A stretch of DNA of 64,000 nt from Prochlorococcus sp. AG-409-L21 (GCA_003215475.1 QCKH01000005.1:1-64000); one strand, 5' to 3'; positions 22,754 through 34,739 are shown, numbered from the stretch's first letter. Program-made: numbers and translations. Notes: generated from the letters alone by a model not told the origin.

Positions 22754-24073
22754 TTATTGGCGAACAAGGCCTTCATAGCGTTGGGAAATGACATAAGTTT
22801 GAACCTGTTTAGCAGTATCAATTGCCACACCAACAAGAATTAACAAAGAAGTTGCTCCCAAACCTTGAAATGTTTGAACATTGGTAGCTCTTTCAACTGC
22901 TGCAGGAACTATTGCAACAGACCCTAAAAAGAGACCTCCTAGCAAAGTAAGTCTATTTTGAACACCAGAGAGGTATTTTGATGTTGCACTACCTGGTCGC
23001 ACGCCTGGAATAGCTACACCACCTCGTTTCAAATTGGATGCGATGTCAATTGGATTAATTGTTAAAGACGCATAAAAATATGCAAAGCCAAGGATTAAAG
23101 CAAAAAAAGTAATCGCATATGGCCAAGGATTAGCTGCACTTGGATTTAATGCGCTAGCAGCTTGAATTAAAAAAGGGTTTTTCGTGAAATTAGCTATTGT
23201 AATTGGTAAAAATATTAATGCTGAAGCAAAAATAATAGGCATTACTCCCCCTGCATTTAACTTAAGAGGAAGATAACTTTGTCTATTTGGCAAAAGTGCA
23301 GTTCCACCTATTTGTCTTTTGGCACTTACAATTGGCAATCTTCGAGCACCCTCTTGAACAAAAATAATCCCAACAATAGTAATTAAGAAGACAACTAAAA
23401 GTACGATTATTCCAAAAACATCATTCCTATCTCCTGTTTGAGCTTTTTCAATTGTCGAACTCAATGCCTTTGGAAGTGTGGCAACAATATTCAAGAAAAT
23501 TACTAGTGAAGCCCCTTGTCCAATGCCCTTTTCAGTAATTATCTCACTTAACCACATAACAACCATTGACCCTGTGACTAATGCAATTGCTGTCTGAAAA
23601 ACAAATGCAGCTTCACTTAAACTTTCGATTGCATACTTCCTAAGAATTAATGCAAAAACTAAGCTTTGCATTAGACCCCAACCTAGCGCTACATAACGAG
23701 TAATCTGAGATATTTTTCTTCGACCTGCTTCTCCTTCATTTTTCTGCAGGTCTTCCAACTGAGGTAATGCTGCAGTCAATAACTGAATAATGATAGAAGC
23801 ATTAATAAAAGGCAAAATCCCTAGGGCAAAAATACCAAGTGTTGAAATACCCCCACCAGTAAAGATGTCAAGAAAGCCTATAAGCTGACCACCTTGCTGA
23901 ATAAATTCCTTAAAAGCTTCCCTATCAATTCCTGGAACAGGAATATATATACCTAGTCTTACAAATAAAAGCATTCCCAAAGTTATTAAGACTCTTCCTC
24001 GAAGTTCCTTATTAAGAATTAGTTGAGAAACTATTTCTGATGCACTTGGATTTCGCCCTCTAGTAACAAGCAT
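22754..24073 (-). CDS. secY: Preprotein translocase subunit SecY
   Basis: RLGIYIPVPGIDREAF; multi-TM; spc operon position. Confidence 0.97.
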   Translation of the reverse strand: MLVTRGRNPSASEIVSQLILNKELRGRVLITLGMLLFVRLGIYIPVPGIDREAFKEFIQQGGQLIGFLDIFTGGGISTLGIFALGILPFINASIIIQLLTAALPQLEDLQKNEGEAGRRKISQITRYVALGWGLMQSLVFALILRKYAIESLSEAAFVFQTAIALVTGSMVVMWLSEIITEKGIGQGASLVIFLNIVATLPKALSSTIEKAQTGDRNDVFGIIVLLVVFLITIVGIIFVQEGARRLPIVSAKRQIGGTALLPNRQSYLPLKLNAGGVMPIIFASALIFLPITIANFTKNPFLIQAASALNPSAANPWPYAITFFALILGFAYFYASLTINPIDIASNLKRGGVAIPGVRPGSATSKYLSGVQNRLTLLGGLFLGSVAIVPAAVERATNVQTFQGLGATSLLILVGVAIDTAKQVQTYVISQRYEGLVRQ

Positions 24074-24138
24074 GAACTCAAATAATAAATTTCAAACTAA
24101 TAGATCAAATCTAATCGGAGAAATTGAGTTTATTTAAT

Positions 24139-24591
24139 TTACCCAAAAATCTCACATGTACCTCCTGCTCCTTCAATCTTATTTTTTGCAGAAGCAGTAA
24201 AGGCTGCAGCTTGAACTACTAATTTTACGTTTAACTTGCCATTACCTAAAACCTTTAAAGGGTGTTTGGGATTAGTAATAATACCAGTTTTAACAAGTGA
24301 ATCAAGGTTCACAGTTGTCCCTTCTTTGAGTTCATTCAAAGATGAAACGTTAATAATGGTGTAAAACTTTGGATTGACCAAAGGGAAATGTTTCAACTTT
24401 GGTACGCGTCTATATAGAGGCATCTGACCTCCTTCAAAACCTGGTCTCGTCGGCCTACCTGACCTAGATTTCTGACCTCTCATTCCAAAGCCACAACTTG
24501 CTCCCTGACCGGCTGCAATACCTCTGCCTTTACGCAATTTTCTTTTGCGGGCACCTTTATTGGATTTTAAAGAATGAATTCTAATAGTCAT
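24139..24591 (-). CDS. rplO: 50S ribosomal protein L15
   Basis: [33 protein letters not shown]. Confidence 0.97.
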   Translation of the reverse strand: MTIRIHSLKSNKGARKRKLRKGRGIAAGQGASCGFGMRGQKSRSGRPTRPGFEGGQMPLYRRVPKLKHFPLVNPKFYTIINVSSLNELKEGTTVNLDSLVKTGIITNPKHPLKVLGNGKLNVKLVVQAAAFTASAKNKIEGAGGTCEIFG

Positions 24592-24597
24592 AATGAT

Positions 24598-25227
24598 TTA
24601 AGAATAAATCTGTTCGAGGGGTATTCCTCGTTCCTTTGCAGTGGATTTATGAGTCCGAAGTTCAGATAAAGCTACCATTGCAGCACGAGCATTATTTAAA
24701 GGTGTTTTACTTCCAAGTCTTTTAGCAAGAACATTTTTAATCCCAGCAAGCTCTAAAACTGTTCTAATAGAACCACCAGCAATTACCCCAGTACCTGGAG
24801 CTGCTGGACGAATTAATACACTTGCTGCACCATCTCTTCCATTAGAGAGCGTTGGAATTGAACTATTTGGAGTCAAAGGGACTTTTACAAGATTCTTCTT
24901 TCCATCTGCAACACCTTTCCTAACGGCACCTATAACATCTCCAGCTTTCCCAACTCCAACTCCAACTTGACCTTTCTCATTACCCACTACGACTATTGCT
25001 CTAAAACTCATTTTTTTACCCCCTTTGACTGTTTTCGAAACTCTCCTTATCTGAATAACCCTCTCTTGCCATTCTGAATCTCGTTCTTGGTTCCTCCTAT
25101 CTGATCTCCTTCTTCGCTCGCCTCGATTACTCCCTCTGCGTTGTTCTTGTTGCTGTCCATCAGCAGCAGCAGGTACCGAAGTAGAAGAACTCTCTTTTGT
25201 TTTGCCCTTTGTTTTAGTTTCAGTCAT
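24598..25227 (-). CDS. rpsE: 30S ribosomal protein S5
   Basis: [41 protein letters not shown]. Confidence 0.97.
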   Translation of the reverse strand: MTETKTKGKTKESSSTSVPAAADGQQQEQRRGSNRGERRRRSDRRNQERDSEWQERVIQIRRVSKTVKGGKKMSFRAIVVVGNEKGQVGVGVGKAGDVIGAVRKGVADGKKNLVKVPLTPNSSIPTLSNGRDGAASVLIRPAAPGTGVIAGGSIRTVLELAGIKNVLAKRLGSKTPLNNARAAMVALSELRTHKSTAKERGIPLEQIYS

Positions 25228-25241
25228 TTGAAAATCAATAA

Positions 25242-25610
25242 TCAGAATGCAAGACCAGCTTGACGCGCAGCCTCAGCTAGAGCCTTAACCCTACCGTGAT
25301 ACAAACTGCCACCACGATCAAAGACCACTTGTTTAATGCCTTTGCCAAGGGCACGTTTTGCAAGCAATTCTCCTACAGCTGTGGAAGCTGCACAGGTATT
25401 TGCATTCACTTTACTATTTGACAGAAACTCCTTTTCAAGAGTAGAGGCAGCACAAAGAGTATTTTGAGCAATATCATCTATTACTTGTGCATAAATGTGA
25501 TTATTAGAACGAAATACAGCTAGTCTCGGACGCTGATTAGTTCCACTCAAATGACGGCGAAGACGTTTATGCCTTTTTTGAGTTTTTTGCTTTCTAGAAA
25601 GAATTGCCAT
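25242..25610 (-). CDS. rplR: 50S ribosomal protein L18
   Basis: [41 protein letters not shown]. Confidence 0.97.
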   Translation of the reverse strand: MAILSRKQKTQKRHKRLRRHLSGTNQRPRLAVFRSNNHIYAQVIDDIAQNTLCAASTLEKEFLSNSKVNANTCAASTAVGELLAKRALGKGIKQVVFDRGGSLYHGRVKALAEAARQAGLAF

Positions 25611-25646
25611 GATTACTTAAAGAGTGAGTATAGAAATTAAATGTTT

Positions 25647-26186
25647 TTATTTCTTACCTGACTTTCCAGCCTTTCGAATAATTCGCTCTCCAGCATACTT
25701 AATACCCTTACCTTTATAAGGCTCTGGAGGTCTAATACTTCGAATTTTTGCTGCCTCATTACCAACAAGCTCTTTATCAATTCCTGAAACAAGAACATTA
25801 GTATTACTTTCAACCTTAAAAGTAATTCCATCTGGAGGAATAACTTCTACAGGATGACTATAACCAGCACTTACTACGAGTGTTTTTCCTTTAACTTGTG
25901 CTCTAGAGCCTACGCCTACAATTTCAAGCTTCTTTGAATAACCATTACTTACTCCTTCAATCATATTTGCAACCAATGTTCGTGATAAACCATGGCGCTC
26001 GCGGGACTTTCTTTTATCACTTTCAGCCGAAACTACAATAACCCCGTTATTCTGACTAATAGAAACTCCATCTGGGAGGGTTCTACTTAACTCACCTTTG
26101 GGGCCCTTAACGGTTAAAGAAAGTCCATCAAGAGTAACAGCTACCTTTTCAGGAATGGGTATAGGTTTTTTGCCAATGCGAGACAT
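25647..26186 (-). CDS. rplF: 50S ribosomal protein L6
   Basis: [37 protein letters not shown]. Confidence 0.98.
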   Translation of the reverse strand: MSRIGKKPIPIPEKVAVTLDGLSLTVKGPKGELSRTLPDGVSISQNNGVIVVSAESDKRKSRERHGLSRTLVANMIEGVSNGYSKKLEIVGVGSRAQVKGKTLVVSAGYSHPVEVIPPDGITFKVESNTNVLVSGIDKELVGNEAAKIRSIRPPEPYKGKGIKYAGERIIRKAGKSGKK

Positions 26187-26203
26187 AACAAATAGCTCCT
26201 TAA

Positions 26204-26605
26204 TTAATATACGTAGCAGAGAACTTCTCCACCAACGCCTTGCTTGCGAGCATCGCGATCACTCATAACTCCTTTAGAAGTGGAAATAATTGCGACCCCT
26301 AAACCTCCTAAAACCTTAGGAAGCCCTCGATTATTCTTATAGATGCGCAATCCAGGTTTACTCACTCTCTGCATAGATCGAATAGTTGGGTGCCTATGCT
26401 TTCCGCTGTACTTTAATTCAAGAATGAGGTGGGATTTAACCCCTTCTCCTTCCTCACTAATTTGAGAAATAAAGCCTTCTTCCTGAAGAACTCTAGCAAT
26501 ACTTCTAGACATACGAGAAGCCGGTACTCGAGTTTTCTCATGTCGCTTTTCACTCGCATTTCTAATACGAGTAAGCATGTCTGAAATTGGATCGTGATTA
26601 GCCAT
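26204..26605 (-). CDS. rpsH: 30S ribosomal protein S8
   Basis: [52 protein letters not shown]. Confidence 0.98.
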   Translation of the reverse strand: MANHDPISDMLTRIRNASEKRHEKTRVPASRMSRSIARVLQEEGFISQISEEGEGVKSHLILELKYSGKHRHPTIRSMQRVSKPGLRIYKNNRGLPKVLGGLGVAIISTSKGVMSDRDARKQGVGGEVLCYVY

Positions 26606-26608
26606 AGT

Positions 26609-27148
26609 TCAGTTACTGCGGAAAGGCATTCCCATCTCCTTAAGAAGAGCTCGGCCCTCCTCATCGGTTCTGGCACTAGTGACAATTGTTATATCCATAC
26701 CTCTAATAGAATCAATTTTGTCAAAAGAAATTTCAGGGAAAATAAGCTGTTCTTTCACCCCAAGTGAAAAGTTCCCACGCCCATCAAAACTTTTAGGGCT
26801 GACACCTCTAAAATCTCTAATTCTTGGTAAAGCAAGATTAATCAGCCTCTCCAAAAACGCATACATCCTTTCTCCGCGCAAAGTAACCGCACAACCAATT
26901 GGCATGCCCTGGCGAATTTTAAAACCAGCAATTGCCTTCTTCGCCCTTGTCACAAGAGCTTTCTGCCCAGTAATTGTTGATACTTCAGCTAAAGAAGCTT
27001 CAAGAGCTTTGGAATTTTGTGCAGCTTCTCCTAGACCCCGGTTTACGTTGATTTTGACAACTTTAGGGACTTGATGAATATTAGATAATCCTAAATCTTT
27101 CAATAATTTAGGCCTAATAGTCTCTCGATAGCGGGTTTTCAGTGACAT
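26609..27148 (-). CDS. rplE: 50S ribosomal protein L5
   Basis: Start at [52 protein letters not shown]. Confidence 0.96.
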   Translation of the reverse strand: MSLKTRYRETIRPKLLKDLGLSNIHQVPKVVKINVNRGLGEAAQNSKALEASLAEVSTITGQKALVTRAKKAIAGFKIRQGMPIGCAVTLRGERMYAFLERLINLALPRIRDFRGVSPKSFDGRGNFSLGVKEQLIFPEISFDKIDSIRGMDITIVTSARTDEEGRALLKEMGMPFRSN

Positions 27149-27238
27149 GGTTGATTTGAAAAGAATTCTGGTCTTTGTCAGAATTGTGAAGTGGAAAGAT
27201 TTACCAAGAAGAAAATCAATCAAAAAGAGAAAGATGAA

Positions 27239-27595
27239 TTAATCAATCAATTCACCTGTCTTCTTCAATCGACGTTTCTTTGATCCATCTTTGTCCACAA
27301 AAACCTCTATACGACTCGCGACTTTCTTGCTAGTCGAATAAACCATGACATTTGAAGCATGTAATGAAGCTTCTTCGGTAACAATCCTTCCAGACTCACC
27401 TTCTTGGGTAGGTTTGACATGGCGAGTACGCATATTTACTCCTTGAACAATTACACGGTTTTCAACTGGCAAAGTTTTAATTACTTCGCCGGTTTTCCCT
27501 TTCTCTTTCCCATTAATTACTTGAACAGTATCTCCTTTACGAATTCGCATTTTGATTGGTAAAGAAGCTTTTTTGGATTGTTTAAGGTTGAACAT
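27239..27595 (-). CDS. rplX: 50S ribosomal protein L24
   Basis: [25 protein letters not shown]. Confidence 0.96.
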   Translation of the reverse strand: MFNLKQSKKASLPIKMRIRKGDTVQVINGKEKGKTGEVIKTLPVENRVIVQGVNMRTRHVKPTQEGESGRIVTEEASLHASNVMVYSTSKKVASRIEVFVDKDGSKKRRLKKTGELID

Positions 27596-27961
27596 TTAAA
27601 TCACCTCCGGTGCAAGAGAAACAATTTTAGTGAAATTACGTTCTCGTAATTCACGAGCAACTGGACCAAAAACTCTAGTTCCACGTGGATTCTTATCTTC
27701 GTTTATTAAAACTGCTGCATTGTCATCAAACCTTATGGAATTCCCTGTCTCCCTACGTAAAGTTGCTTTTGTCCTTACGACCACTGCCTTTACAACTTCA
27801 GATTTTTTGACTCCCATATTAGGAACAGCATCCTTAACAGCCGCTACTATTACATCGCCAACATGTGCATATCTGCGATTAGATCCCAGTACACGTATAC
27901 ATTGAAGACGCTTTGCTCCACTGTTATCAGCGACAGTAAGAAATGTCTCTTGCTGAATCAT
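27596..27961 (-). CDS. rplN: 50S ribosomal protein L14
   Basis: [26 protein letters not shown]. Confidence 0.98.
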   Translation of the reverse strand: MIQQETFLTVADNSGAKRLQCIRVLGSNRRYAHVGDVIVAAVKDAVPNMGVKKSEVVKAVVVRTKATLRRETGNSIRFDDNAAVLINEDKNPRGTRVFGPVARELRERNFTKIVSLAPEVI

Positions 27962-28224
27962 TTGGACACCTCATTCTCTTGATTTGCTGATCTCAAGATC
28001 TCAGCCACAGTCCATCTTTTGGTAGCACTGATTGGTCGAGTTTCAGTAATACGAACTCTGTCACCAACCTTGCAATTATTTTCTTGATCATGAGCTTTAT
28101 ATCGAGTAGTTCTGCTAACTGTCTTTTGATAGATCGAGTGTGGGAAGCGGTTAACAACTGCTACCACAACTGTTTTATCCATCTTGTCACTAATAACAGT
28201 GCCTAACCTTTCCTTAAGAGCCAT
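27958..28224 (-). CDS. rpsQ: 30S ribosomal protein S17
   Basis: [31 protein letters not shown]. Confidence 0.97.
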   Translation of the reverse strand: MALKERLGTVISDKMDKTVVVAVVNRFPHSIYQKTVSRTTRYKAHDQENNCKVGDRVRITETRPISATKRWTVAEILRSANQENEVSK

Positions 28225-28245
28225 GGTTTTAAAAGTTTTTCAAGT

Positions 28246-28452
28246 TTAGGTGTTTGAGCGACTACGTTCGCCCTGAATAGTTAAAAGTTGAGCAAGTTGT
28301 ACTCTAACTTTCTTAAAACGATGAGTTTCAGTTAACTGCCTTGTGGCAAGCTGAAAGCGAAGATCAAAAAGCTCTCTTCGAGCTTCATTGATTTTTTCTG
28401 TAATCTCAATATCAGACAATTTGCTGACATCTGATTTATCTAAATCAGCCAT
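28246..28452 (-). CDS. rpmC: 50S ribosomal protein L29
   Basis: [28 protein letters not shown]. Confidence 0.96.
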   Translation of the reverse strand: MADLDKSDVSKLSDIEITEKINEARRELFDLRFQLATRQLTETHRFKKVRVQLAQLLTIQGERSRSNT

Positions 28453-28455
28453 AAT

Positions 28456-28935
28456 TTAAGACTCCAAAGTAGTGACTGATGATCTGGAAGATGCAGAAGT
28501 AGTCTTTTGAGACTGCTCACTTTCCCCCAGAGCAAGGAACTTTGTTTTAATGGGAAGTTTGTATTGAGCTAACCGCATTGCTTCTTTAGCAATTGATTCA
28601 GTGATTTCCTCACCGCCCATTTCGAAAAGTATTCGACCAGGTTTAACAACTGCAACCCAGAATTCTGGATTCCCTTTACCTGATCCCATTCTAGTTTCTG
28701 CTGGTCTCATTGTGACTGGCTTGTCTGGGAAAATACGAATCCAAATTTGCCCCCCTCTCTTTACATAACGGGTCATAGCTCTTCTACTTGCCTCTATCTG
28801 TCTAGAAGTGATCCATCCACACTCTTGAGCTTGCAAAGCAAACTGACCAAAAGCAATTTTATTGCCTCTAGTAGCAACTCCTCTCATACGACCACGTTGC
28901 TGCTTACGGAATTTTGTTCGTTTTGGGCTAAGCAT
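28456..28935 (-). CDS. rplP: 50S ribosomal protein L16
   Basis: [30 protein letters not shown]. Confidence 0.98.
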   Translation of the reverse strand: MLSPKRTKFRKQQRGRMRGVATRGNKIAFGQFALQAQECGWITSRQIEASRRAMTRYVKRGGQIWIRIFPDKPVTMRPAETRMGSGKGNPEFWVAVVKPGRILFEMGGEEITESIAKEAMRLAQYKLPIKTKFLALGESEQSQKTTSASSRSSVTTLES

Positions 28936-28948
28936 GATTTATTCCTCC

Positions 28949-29680
28949 TTATTTACTATCATTGGATCTGTCCTCAAATTCTTGAGGTCTTCTATTACCT
29001 TTCCTTCTTGGATTTGCTCCAACAGGTAATGACTGATCTTCTTTTGAAAGAACTTCACCTTTAAAAACCCATACTTTAATTCCAAGGACACCATAAGTTG
29101 TATTTGCAGTTTTATTGGCATAATCAATCTCTGCTCGAAGTGTATGAAGTGGAACTCTTCCTTCTCTAGTCCATTCAGAACGAGCGATTTCCGCTCCATT
29201 TAATCTTCCACCAACTTGTATCTTCAAACCAAGTACACCAGCTCTTTGAGCTCTTTGAACAGCCATGCGAATTGTTCTACGAAACGCAACTCTTTTCTCA
29301 AGTTGTTGAGCTATATATTCTGCCAATAAATGAGCATCTGCATCAACCCTCTCAATCTCGACAACATTAATACGAACTTGTCTACTACGATCGCCAATAG
29401 TCTTCTGAATACCAGATCTTAATTCTTCAATCCCACTGCCCTGACGTCCAACAATTACTCCAGGGCGAGCAGTTTTCAACTCCACTTCAAGTTGATCAGC
29501 CTTACGGGCAATTAAAACATCACTAATTCCAGCAGCACCATATTTCTTCTGAATGAAAACTCTAATTCTGTCATCTTCTTGAAGAAGTAAAGGGTATGTC
29601 TTACTAGATGCATACCAACGAGAACGATGCTCTTGAGTAATTCCAAGGCGTAACCCATTTGGGTGTATTTTGTGTCCCAT
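28949..29680 (-). CDS. rpsC: 30S ribosomal protein S3
   Basis: [29 protein letters not shown]. Confidence 0.98.
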   Translation of the reverse strand: MGHKIHPNGLRLGITQEHRSRWYASSKTYPLLLQEDDRIRVFIQKKYGAAGISDVLIARKADQLEVELKTARPGVIVGRQGSGIEELRSGIQKTIGDRSRQVRINVVEIERVDADAHLLAEYIAQQLEKRVAFRRTIRMAVQRAQRAGVLGLKIQVGGRLNGAEIARSEWTREGRVPLHTLRAEIDYANKTANTTYGVLGIKVWVFKGEVLSKEDQSLPVGANPRRKGNRRPQEFEDRSNDSK

Positions 29681-30054
29681 CAGTCAGAAGCCTCCGATTT
29701 TATTGATTCATTAGAAGGAGCCACAGCAATACTGATATGGCAGGTTTGTTTTTTAATAGCAAAAGCTCTTCCTTGAGCCCTTGGACGATAGCGCTTCATG
29801 GAGGGTCCCATATCAGCTGAAGCAGTTTTAATAACTAATGAAGAAGGATCTAAGCCCAAATTATTCTCTGCATTAGCTACAGCAGATCTAAGAACTTTAG
29901 TAATTGGTCCAGTAGATCTATAAGGCATAAACTCAAGCATTATTAAAGCATCGCGATAAGTTCTACCTCGAATTTGATCTAATACTCGGCGCACCTTAGA
30001 AGCAGAGCCTCTTATGAAACGGCCATGAGCTTGAGCAATGGATGCATTAGCCAT
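29680..30054 (-). CDS. rplV: 50S ribosomal protein L22
   Basis: [20 protein letters not shown]-type N-terminus; [24 protein letters not shown]. Confidence 0.97.
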   Translation of the reverse strand: MANASIAQAHGRFIRGSASKVRRVLDQIRGRTYRDALIMLEFMPYRSTGPITKVLRSAVANAENNLGLDPSSLVIKTASADMGPSMKRYRPRAQGRAFAIKKQTCHISIAVAPSNESIKSEASD

Positions 30055-30057
30055 TTT

Positions 30058-30333
30058 CTAACGACCTCCTTTTTTATCTTTCATATGACCTCGATAAGTC
30101 CTAGTGGGTGCAAATTCCCCCAACTTGTGTCCAACCATCTGCTCAGTAATGAAAATAGGCACATGAGCCTTACCATTATGAACTGCAATAGTATGACCAA
30201 TCATTATTGGAAGGATTGTTGAAGCCCTTGACCAAGTTTTAATAACTGACTTGTCATCTTGAGTGTTTTGTTTTTCAACCTTTTTGAGAAGGCTGTCGGC
30301 TATAAAAGGCCCTTTTTTAAGTGAACGTCCCAT
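30058..30333 (-). CDS. rpsS: 30S ribosomal protein S19
   Basis: [23 protein letters not shown]. Confidence 0.98.
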   Translation of the reverse strand: MGRSLKKGPFIADSLLKKVEKQNTQDDKSVIKTWSRASTILPIMIGHTIAVHNGKAHVPIFITEQMVGHKLGEFAPTRTYRGHMKDKKGGR

Positions 30334-30368
30334 GGAGAATTAAGAGAAATACATGACAATGAAAAAAG

Positions 30369-31232
30369 TCAAGAATCACGCCCTCCTCGACTCCGTTTGG
30401 AGACTCGACGACGTTTCCTAATAACAAACCTATTACTAGGCTTGTTACGCTTACGTGTTTTCAAGCCTAAAGTAGGCTTACCCCAAGGGGTTACAGGGCC
30501 AGCTCGGCCAACTGGTGCACGACCCTCACCTCCACCATGTGGGTGGTCACAAGGGTTCATGACACTACCTCTAACTTGAGGCCTTCTCCCAAGCCATCTT
30601 CTTCTACCAGCCTTACCCAAACTTGTATTGCGAATCTCTGAATTACCTACCTCTCCAATAGTTGCATAGCACTCACATCTAACCAATCGAACTTCAGTAG
30701 AAGGAAGTTTTAAAGCTACGTAATCACCTTCCTTTGCCATAACCTGCGCACTGGAACCAGCAGAACGAACCATCTGGCCGCCTCTTCCTGGATACAATTC
30801 AACGCAATGAACACTTGAACCTAGAGGAATCGCCGATAAAGGCATTGCGTTACCAATTTCAATTGATACATCAGGGCCTGATATAACCTCTTGGCCAACA
30901 CTTATACCTGCAGGAGCAAGAATATAACGTTTTTCTCCATCTTTATAGAAAAGTAATGCTAATCGAGAATTGCGATGGGGATCATAATGAATAGCGGCAA
31001 TTTTGGCAGAAATACCATGCTTATTTCTACGAAAATCTACCAGTCGATATTGCCTTTTATGACCACCTCCTCTATGACGACATGTAATCACTCCTCTATT
31101 ATTCCTACCCTTTAAGCGGTGCTTAGGAACAACTAAAGAACGTTCCGGTTTACGCTCAGTAATCTCATTGAAGTCAGTTACTACCCTTGTGCGAGTTCCA
31201 GGTGTATAAGGACGGAAAGTACGGATTGCCAT
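30369..31232 (-). CDS. rplB: 50S ribosomal protein L2
   Basis: [46 protein letters not shown]. Confidence 0.98.
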   Translation of the reverse strand: MAIRTFRPYTPGTRTRVVTDFNEITERKPERSLVVPKHRLKGRNNRGVITCRHRGGGHKRQYRLVDFRRNKHGISAKIAAIHYDPHRNSRLALLFYKDGEKRYILAPAGISVGQEVISGPDVSIEIGNAMPLSAIPLGSSVHCVELYPGRGGQMVRSAGSSAQVMAKEGDYVALKLPSTEVRLVRCECYATIGEVGNSEIRNTSLGKAGRRRWLGRRPQVRGSVMNPCDHPHGGGEGRAPVGRAGPVTPWGKPTLGLKTRKRNKPSNRFVIRKRRRVSKRSRGGRDS

Positions 31233-31237
31233 TGTTT

Positions 31238-31552
31238 TTAACCTTCAGAATCGGGGAACAATTGAATTGAATTACCTTCAGCCAATCTCACAATGGCTTT
31301 CTTGACTTGTGCTCGCTTTCCTGAAAAACGACCAACTCGTCTACTTCTTCTAGGGGGGTTCATAGTACTAATGCCAATTACCTTGACATCAAAAAGCTTT
31401 TCAACGGCAGCTTTAATATCAGGCTTATCAGCACGATGATCTACCTCAAAAGTATATTGATTGATATCAAGACCTCTTGTGGCTTTTTCTGTAATCAAAG
31501 GACGACGGATTACATCAGTAAGTCGCTCTTTAAACATTTTAGTCATCTCCAT
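31238..31552 (-). CDS. rplW: 50S ribosomal protein L23
   Basis: [26 protein letters not shown]; overlaps rplD start. Confidence 0.97.
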   Translation of the reverse strand: MEMTKMFKERLTDVIRRPLITEKATRGLDINQYTFEVDHRADKPDIKAAVEKLFDVKVIGISTMNPPRRSRRVGRFSGKRAQVKKAIVRLAEGNSIQLFPDSEG

Positions 31553-32174
31553 ATACCTCCTGAATTTTTGCTAAAGCATCTTCTCCAATAATTAAAGAAT
31601 TTGCATTTAACAAATCAAAAACATTTAAATGATCTGCCCGAATTAGTTTGACCTTATCTAAATTTCTAATAGAGCGAGCAATGATCTGAGAAGGATCAGA
31701 AAGAATGATAAGAACTTTAGAATTTGCAGAAATTCCTAAACGTAATAAGAAATCTTTGATTTCTTTAGTTTTAGGAATTTTAAGGTTCTCCCCAAATTCT
31801 TTAACTGCGGTCACATCATTAAATCTTTTCATAAGGGCAGTTCGCAGAGCTAAACGTCTCTCTTTCTTATTCATTCCAAGATTATATTTTCTAGGTTTGG
31901 GTCCAAAAATAATTCCACCTCCTGGGCGAAGAGGCGTACGAATCGAACCCTGTCTTGCTCTACCAGTACCTTTTTGCTTGTAAGGCTTACGTCCACCTCC
32001 TCTAACTTCCGAGCGAGTTAAGGTACTTGCCGTACCTTGGCGAGAATGAGCCTGTTGACGTAACACTGCTCTATGCATCAAGTCAATAGCAGTAGCATCC
32101 TTGGCAACTTTTAAGTCCAATTTTGCCTTACCAGTTTCTTTACCCTGCCAATCAAGGACAACACAATTAGCCAT
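31539..32174 (-). CDS. rplD: 50S ribosomal protein L4
   Basis: [42 protein letters not shown]. Confidence 0.98.
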   Translation of the reverse strand: MANCVVLDWQGKETGKAKLDLKVAKDATAIDLMHRAVLRQQAHSRQGTASTLTRSEVRGGGRKPYKQKGTGRARQGSIRTPLRPGGGIIFGPKPRKYNLGMNKKERRLALRTALMKRFNDVTAVKEFGENLKIPKTKEIKDFLLRLGISANSKVLIILSDPSQIIARSIRNLDKVKLIRADHLNVFDLLNANSLIIGEDALAKIQEVYGDD

Positions 32175-32831
32175 TTAGTTACCTCCTTTCAATGAATTCA
32201 ACCCAACAAGGTTTGCAGGTCGAATATTCACTAAAGATCCGGGCTTTCCAGGGACAGATCCTTTAATAACTAGAAGATTATGATCGATATCAACTTTCAT
32301 TATGATTAAACCTCGAGTGGTAATTTTCTTCCCGCCATAGCGTCCTGCCATCCTTTTCCCTGGATAAATTCTTCCAGGAGTTGTTCCTGCACCAGTTGAA
32401 CCAGGTTCTCGATGATTTTTTGAACCATGGCTCATTGGACCACGGCTAAATCCATGCCTCTTCTGATAACCAGAAAAACCACGACCCATGCTAGTGCCAC
32501 TAACATCTACTTTTTGGCCAGGCTCAAAATTATCAACTGTGATTTGTTCCCCTAATTGATAACTATCTAAATTATCAACTCGATATTCTCGAATATACCT
32601 AAGCAACTCGTCTCCTGATTTAGCAAGATGTCCAACTGATGGTTTATTCATCAACTTTTCTCGAACAGATCCAAACGCTATTTGAACAGCAGAGTAACCA
32701 TCGGTTGCTGAGTTTTTGATTTGGGTAATTCGACAAGGGCCAGCCTCGATCAAGGTAACAGGAACAGACCTCCCTGCCTTATCAAAGAACTGGGACATAC
32801 CCAATTTCTTACCTAAAATGCCAACAGACAT
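32175..32831 (-). CDS. rplC: 50S ribosomal protein L3
   Basis: [33 protein letters not shown]. Confidence 0.98.
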   Translation of the reverse strand: MSVGILGKKLGMSQFFDKAGRSVPVTLIEAGPCRITQIKNSATDGYSAVQIAFGSVREKLMNKPSVGHLAKSGDELLRYIREYRVDNLDSYQLGEQITVDNFEPGQKVDVSGTSMGRGFSGYQKRHGFSRGPMSHGSKNHREPGSTGAGTTPGRIYPGKRMAGRYGGKKITTRGLIIMKVDIDHNLLVIKGSVPGKPGSLVNIRPANLVGLNSLKGGN

Positions 32832-33025
32832 ACAATCAATAGAGCCAGCATGTTTAAATTCTCAAAAAAAGAGAATTGAATTAATAGCTGATCATCAACC
32901 CTTAATTAACAAAAAAATCGTCCCTAAATGAAAGTAGGGCTATAAAATCTTGTTCGACTAGGGCTAGCATAAAATCAGCTGGCTGAGACTTATTCGAATT
33001 CAAAAAAATTCGATTAGTTTCTCAA

Positions 33026-33184
33026 CAGAACAAGGTGTAAAACCTTTTCTGCTTTAACCAAAAGATCCAGCGCAATCGCTGGAACAGCCTTGTTTTCTGG
33101 AGGCCCGGCTAGCATACGGGCACAGATAAACACTGCGAATTACTAGGATACACTAAAGGCCCCCTGCAAAGCACCCCATTTTGC
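33026..33184. other. Structured non-coding intergenic region between divergent rplC and ndhN (strand undecided)
   Basis: Four successive inverted repeats: 33026-33051, 33066-33083 (TCCAGCG-CAAT-CGCTGGA), 33103-33121 (GCCCG...CGGGC), 33166-33184 (GCAAA...TTTGC). Confidence 0.5.
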
Positions 33185-33223
33185 TGGCAGACTATATATA
33201 AATAAATTGATTGAGCTCCAATA

Positions 33224-33682
33224 ATGCCTCTTGTCTTATCTGGTAAGAAATTCCGTAAAGACCTTGAAACTTATAGATGTCTTGCAATAAGGACCCCTTT
33301 GGAAGGCGGAAGTGAAACTCGATTATTAAGACGCCTCAAAGCAGCTGGTTACAAAACTCAAATATTATCTGTTCGTGGATTTGGAGATCCAGAAACCTTT
33401 CTTGTGAAACTGCATGGAATAAGACCCCCTCATTTAGGGCATCAAAATGTAGGAAGAAATGCTGCCTTAGGAGAAGTTCAACAAGTCATGCCACAAGCAC
33501 ATGAACTCCTTACAGAGGATAAACCTGTAGTTCTTTGGTTAATAGAAGGCCAAGTCTTATCTAATTCAGAATTACTTTCTTTGTGTGACTTATCTGAAAG
33601 AGATCAAAAATTAAAATTCGTTGTGGAGATGGGTGGTTCACGAAAACTTGAATGGCAATCAATGCGAAATTTTATTAACTAA
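33224..33682 (+). CDS. ndhN: NAD(P)H-quinone oxidoreductase subunit N
   Basis: [43 protein letters not shown]. Confidence 0.93.
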   Translation: MPLVLSGKKFRKDLETYRCLAIRTPLEGGSETRLLRRLKAAGYKTQILSVRGFGDPETFLVKLHGIRPPHLGHQNVGRNAALGEVQQVMPQAHELLTEDKPVVLWLIEGQVLSNSELLSLCDLSERDQKLKFVVEMGGSRKLEWQSMRNFIN

Positions 33683-33692
33683 AGCAAGTACT

Positions 33693-34739
33693 TTGAATCC
33701 AGATAATGACCCAAATACAATTGCTCTTACTAAAGGAAGTTGGGTCAAACTGATTTGTGGGGCCAGCAATGAAGACTTAATTTCTATCTCTGATTTGTGT
33801 TCTGTTTATGCTGCTGCGGGAGTGAATTGTATAGATGTAGCAGCTGATTTTGCAGTTGTATCTGCTGCAAAAGAAGGCCTTACCTGGGTTGAAAAACATC
33901 TAGAAAAAAAACGACCTTGGCTAATGATCTCAGTAAGTGATGGGAAAGATATTCATTTTCGAAAAGCTTCTTTTGATCCAACAGTCTGTCCTAAAGAATG
34001 TCCTAAACCATGCCTAAAAGTATGTCCCACTAATGCAATTAATTCAAAATTAGGCATTTCAAAAGATCTATGTTACGGATGTGGTCGCTGTTTACCTAGT
34101 TGTCCTTTTGGCTTAATCCAAGAAAAAAATAATATTCTAGAAATTAAAGATTTTGGAACTTTAATTTCACAGACCCTTCCTGATGCTGTTGAAATCCATA
34201 CTGCTCCAGGAAGAATAAATGCATTTGAAGAATGTGTAAAAGAAATTATGAAATCTCAAGTTCAATTAAAAAGAATTGCCGTTAGCTGTGGCTTAGAAAA
34301 TCATAAGATCACCAAACATCAACTGTCTAAAGAATTATGGGCTCGCTTTAGATGCTTACGTCGTTACAAGCAAAAACCAATTTGGCAACTTGATGGGCGT
34401 CCTATGAGTGGAGATATTGGAATTGGCACATCAAGAGCAGCAATTTCGTTGTTAGAGCAAATGCATTCGATAGCACCTCCTGGCCCTCTTCAACTTGCGG
34501 GGGGAACAAATGAACAAACTATTCACCATCTCAAAGCCAAAGATGGTTTAGCAGGGATTGCATTTGGAGGAATGGCAAGAAAATTAATTCAACCTTTCTT
34601 AATAGAAGCCCAGAGACAAAATAAAAAACTCATTGAATGGCCTGAAGGCTGGAATCAAGCCCTAAAAGCAGCTCAAGGACTGATTAATCCTTGGTTAAAC
34701 AATGACAATAAAATTCATTATAAATTCCCAAAAAGCTAA
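33693..34739 (+). CDS. ldpA: LdpA-family 4Fe-4S protein (light-dependent circadian input homologue); probable TTG start
   Basis: Two 4Fe-4S clusters (CPKECPKPCLKVCP; CYGCGRCLPSCP), LdpA-like C-terminus; ORF-track start at 33621 lies inside ndhN. Confidence 0.8.
   Translation: MNPDNDPNTIALTKGSWVKLICGASNEDLISISDLCSVYAAAGVNCIDVAADFAVVSAAKEGLTWVEKHLEKKRPWLMISVSDGKDIHFRKASFDPTVCPKECPKPCLKVCPTNAINSKLGISKDLCYGCGRCLPSCPFGLIQEKNNILEIKDFGTLISQTLPDAVEIHTAPGRINAFEECVKEIMKSQVQLKRIAVSCGLENHKITKHQLSKELWARFRCLRRYKQKPIWQLDGRPMSGDIGIGTSRAAISLLEQMHSIAPPGPLQLAGGTNEQTIHHLKAKDGLAGIAFGGMARKLIQPFLIEAQRQNKKLIEWPEGWNQALKAAQGLINPWLNNDNKIHYKFPKS

Noticed and set aside
27164-27185. AATTCTG-N8-CAGAATT hairpin between rplX and rplE
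   Set aside because: 7-bp AT-rich stem without U-tract; could be chance
28939-29199. 86-aa ORF in a second frame within rpsC, and similar alternate-frame ORFs in the ribosomal cluster (17440, 18195, 21148, 25637, 26413)
   Set aside because: Overlap clear ribosomal-protein genes in another frame; composition reflects the host gene
32857-32877. AATTCTC-AAAAAAA-GAGAATT hairpin just upstream of rplC
   Set aside because: Short AT-rich stem; insufficient alone to claim a regulatory element, may be part of the larger leader
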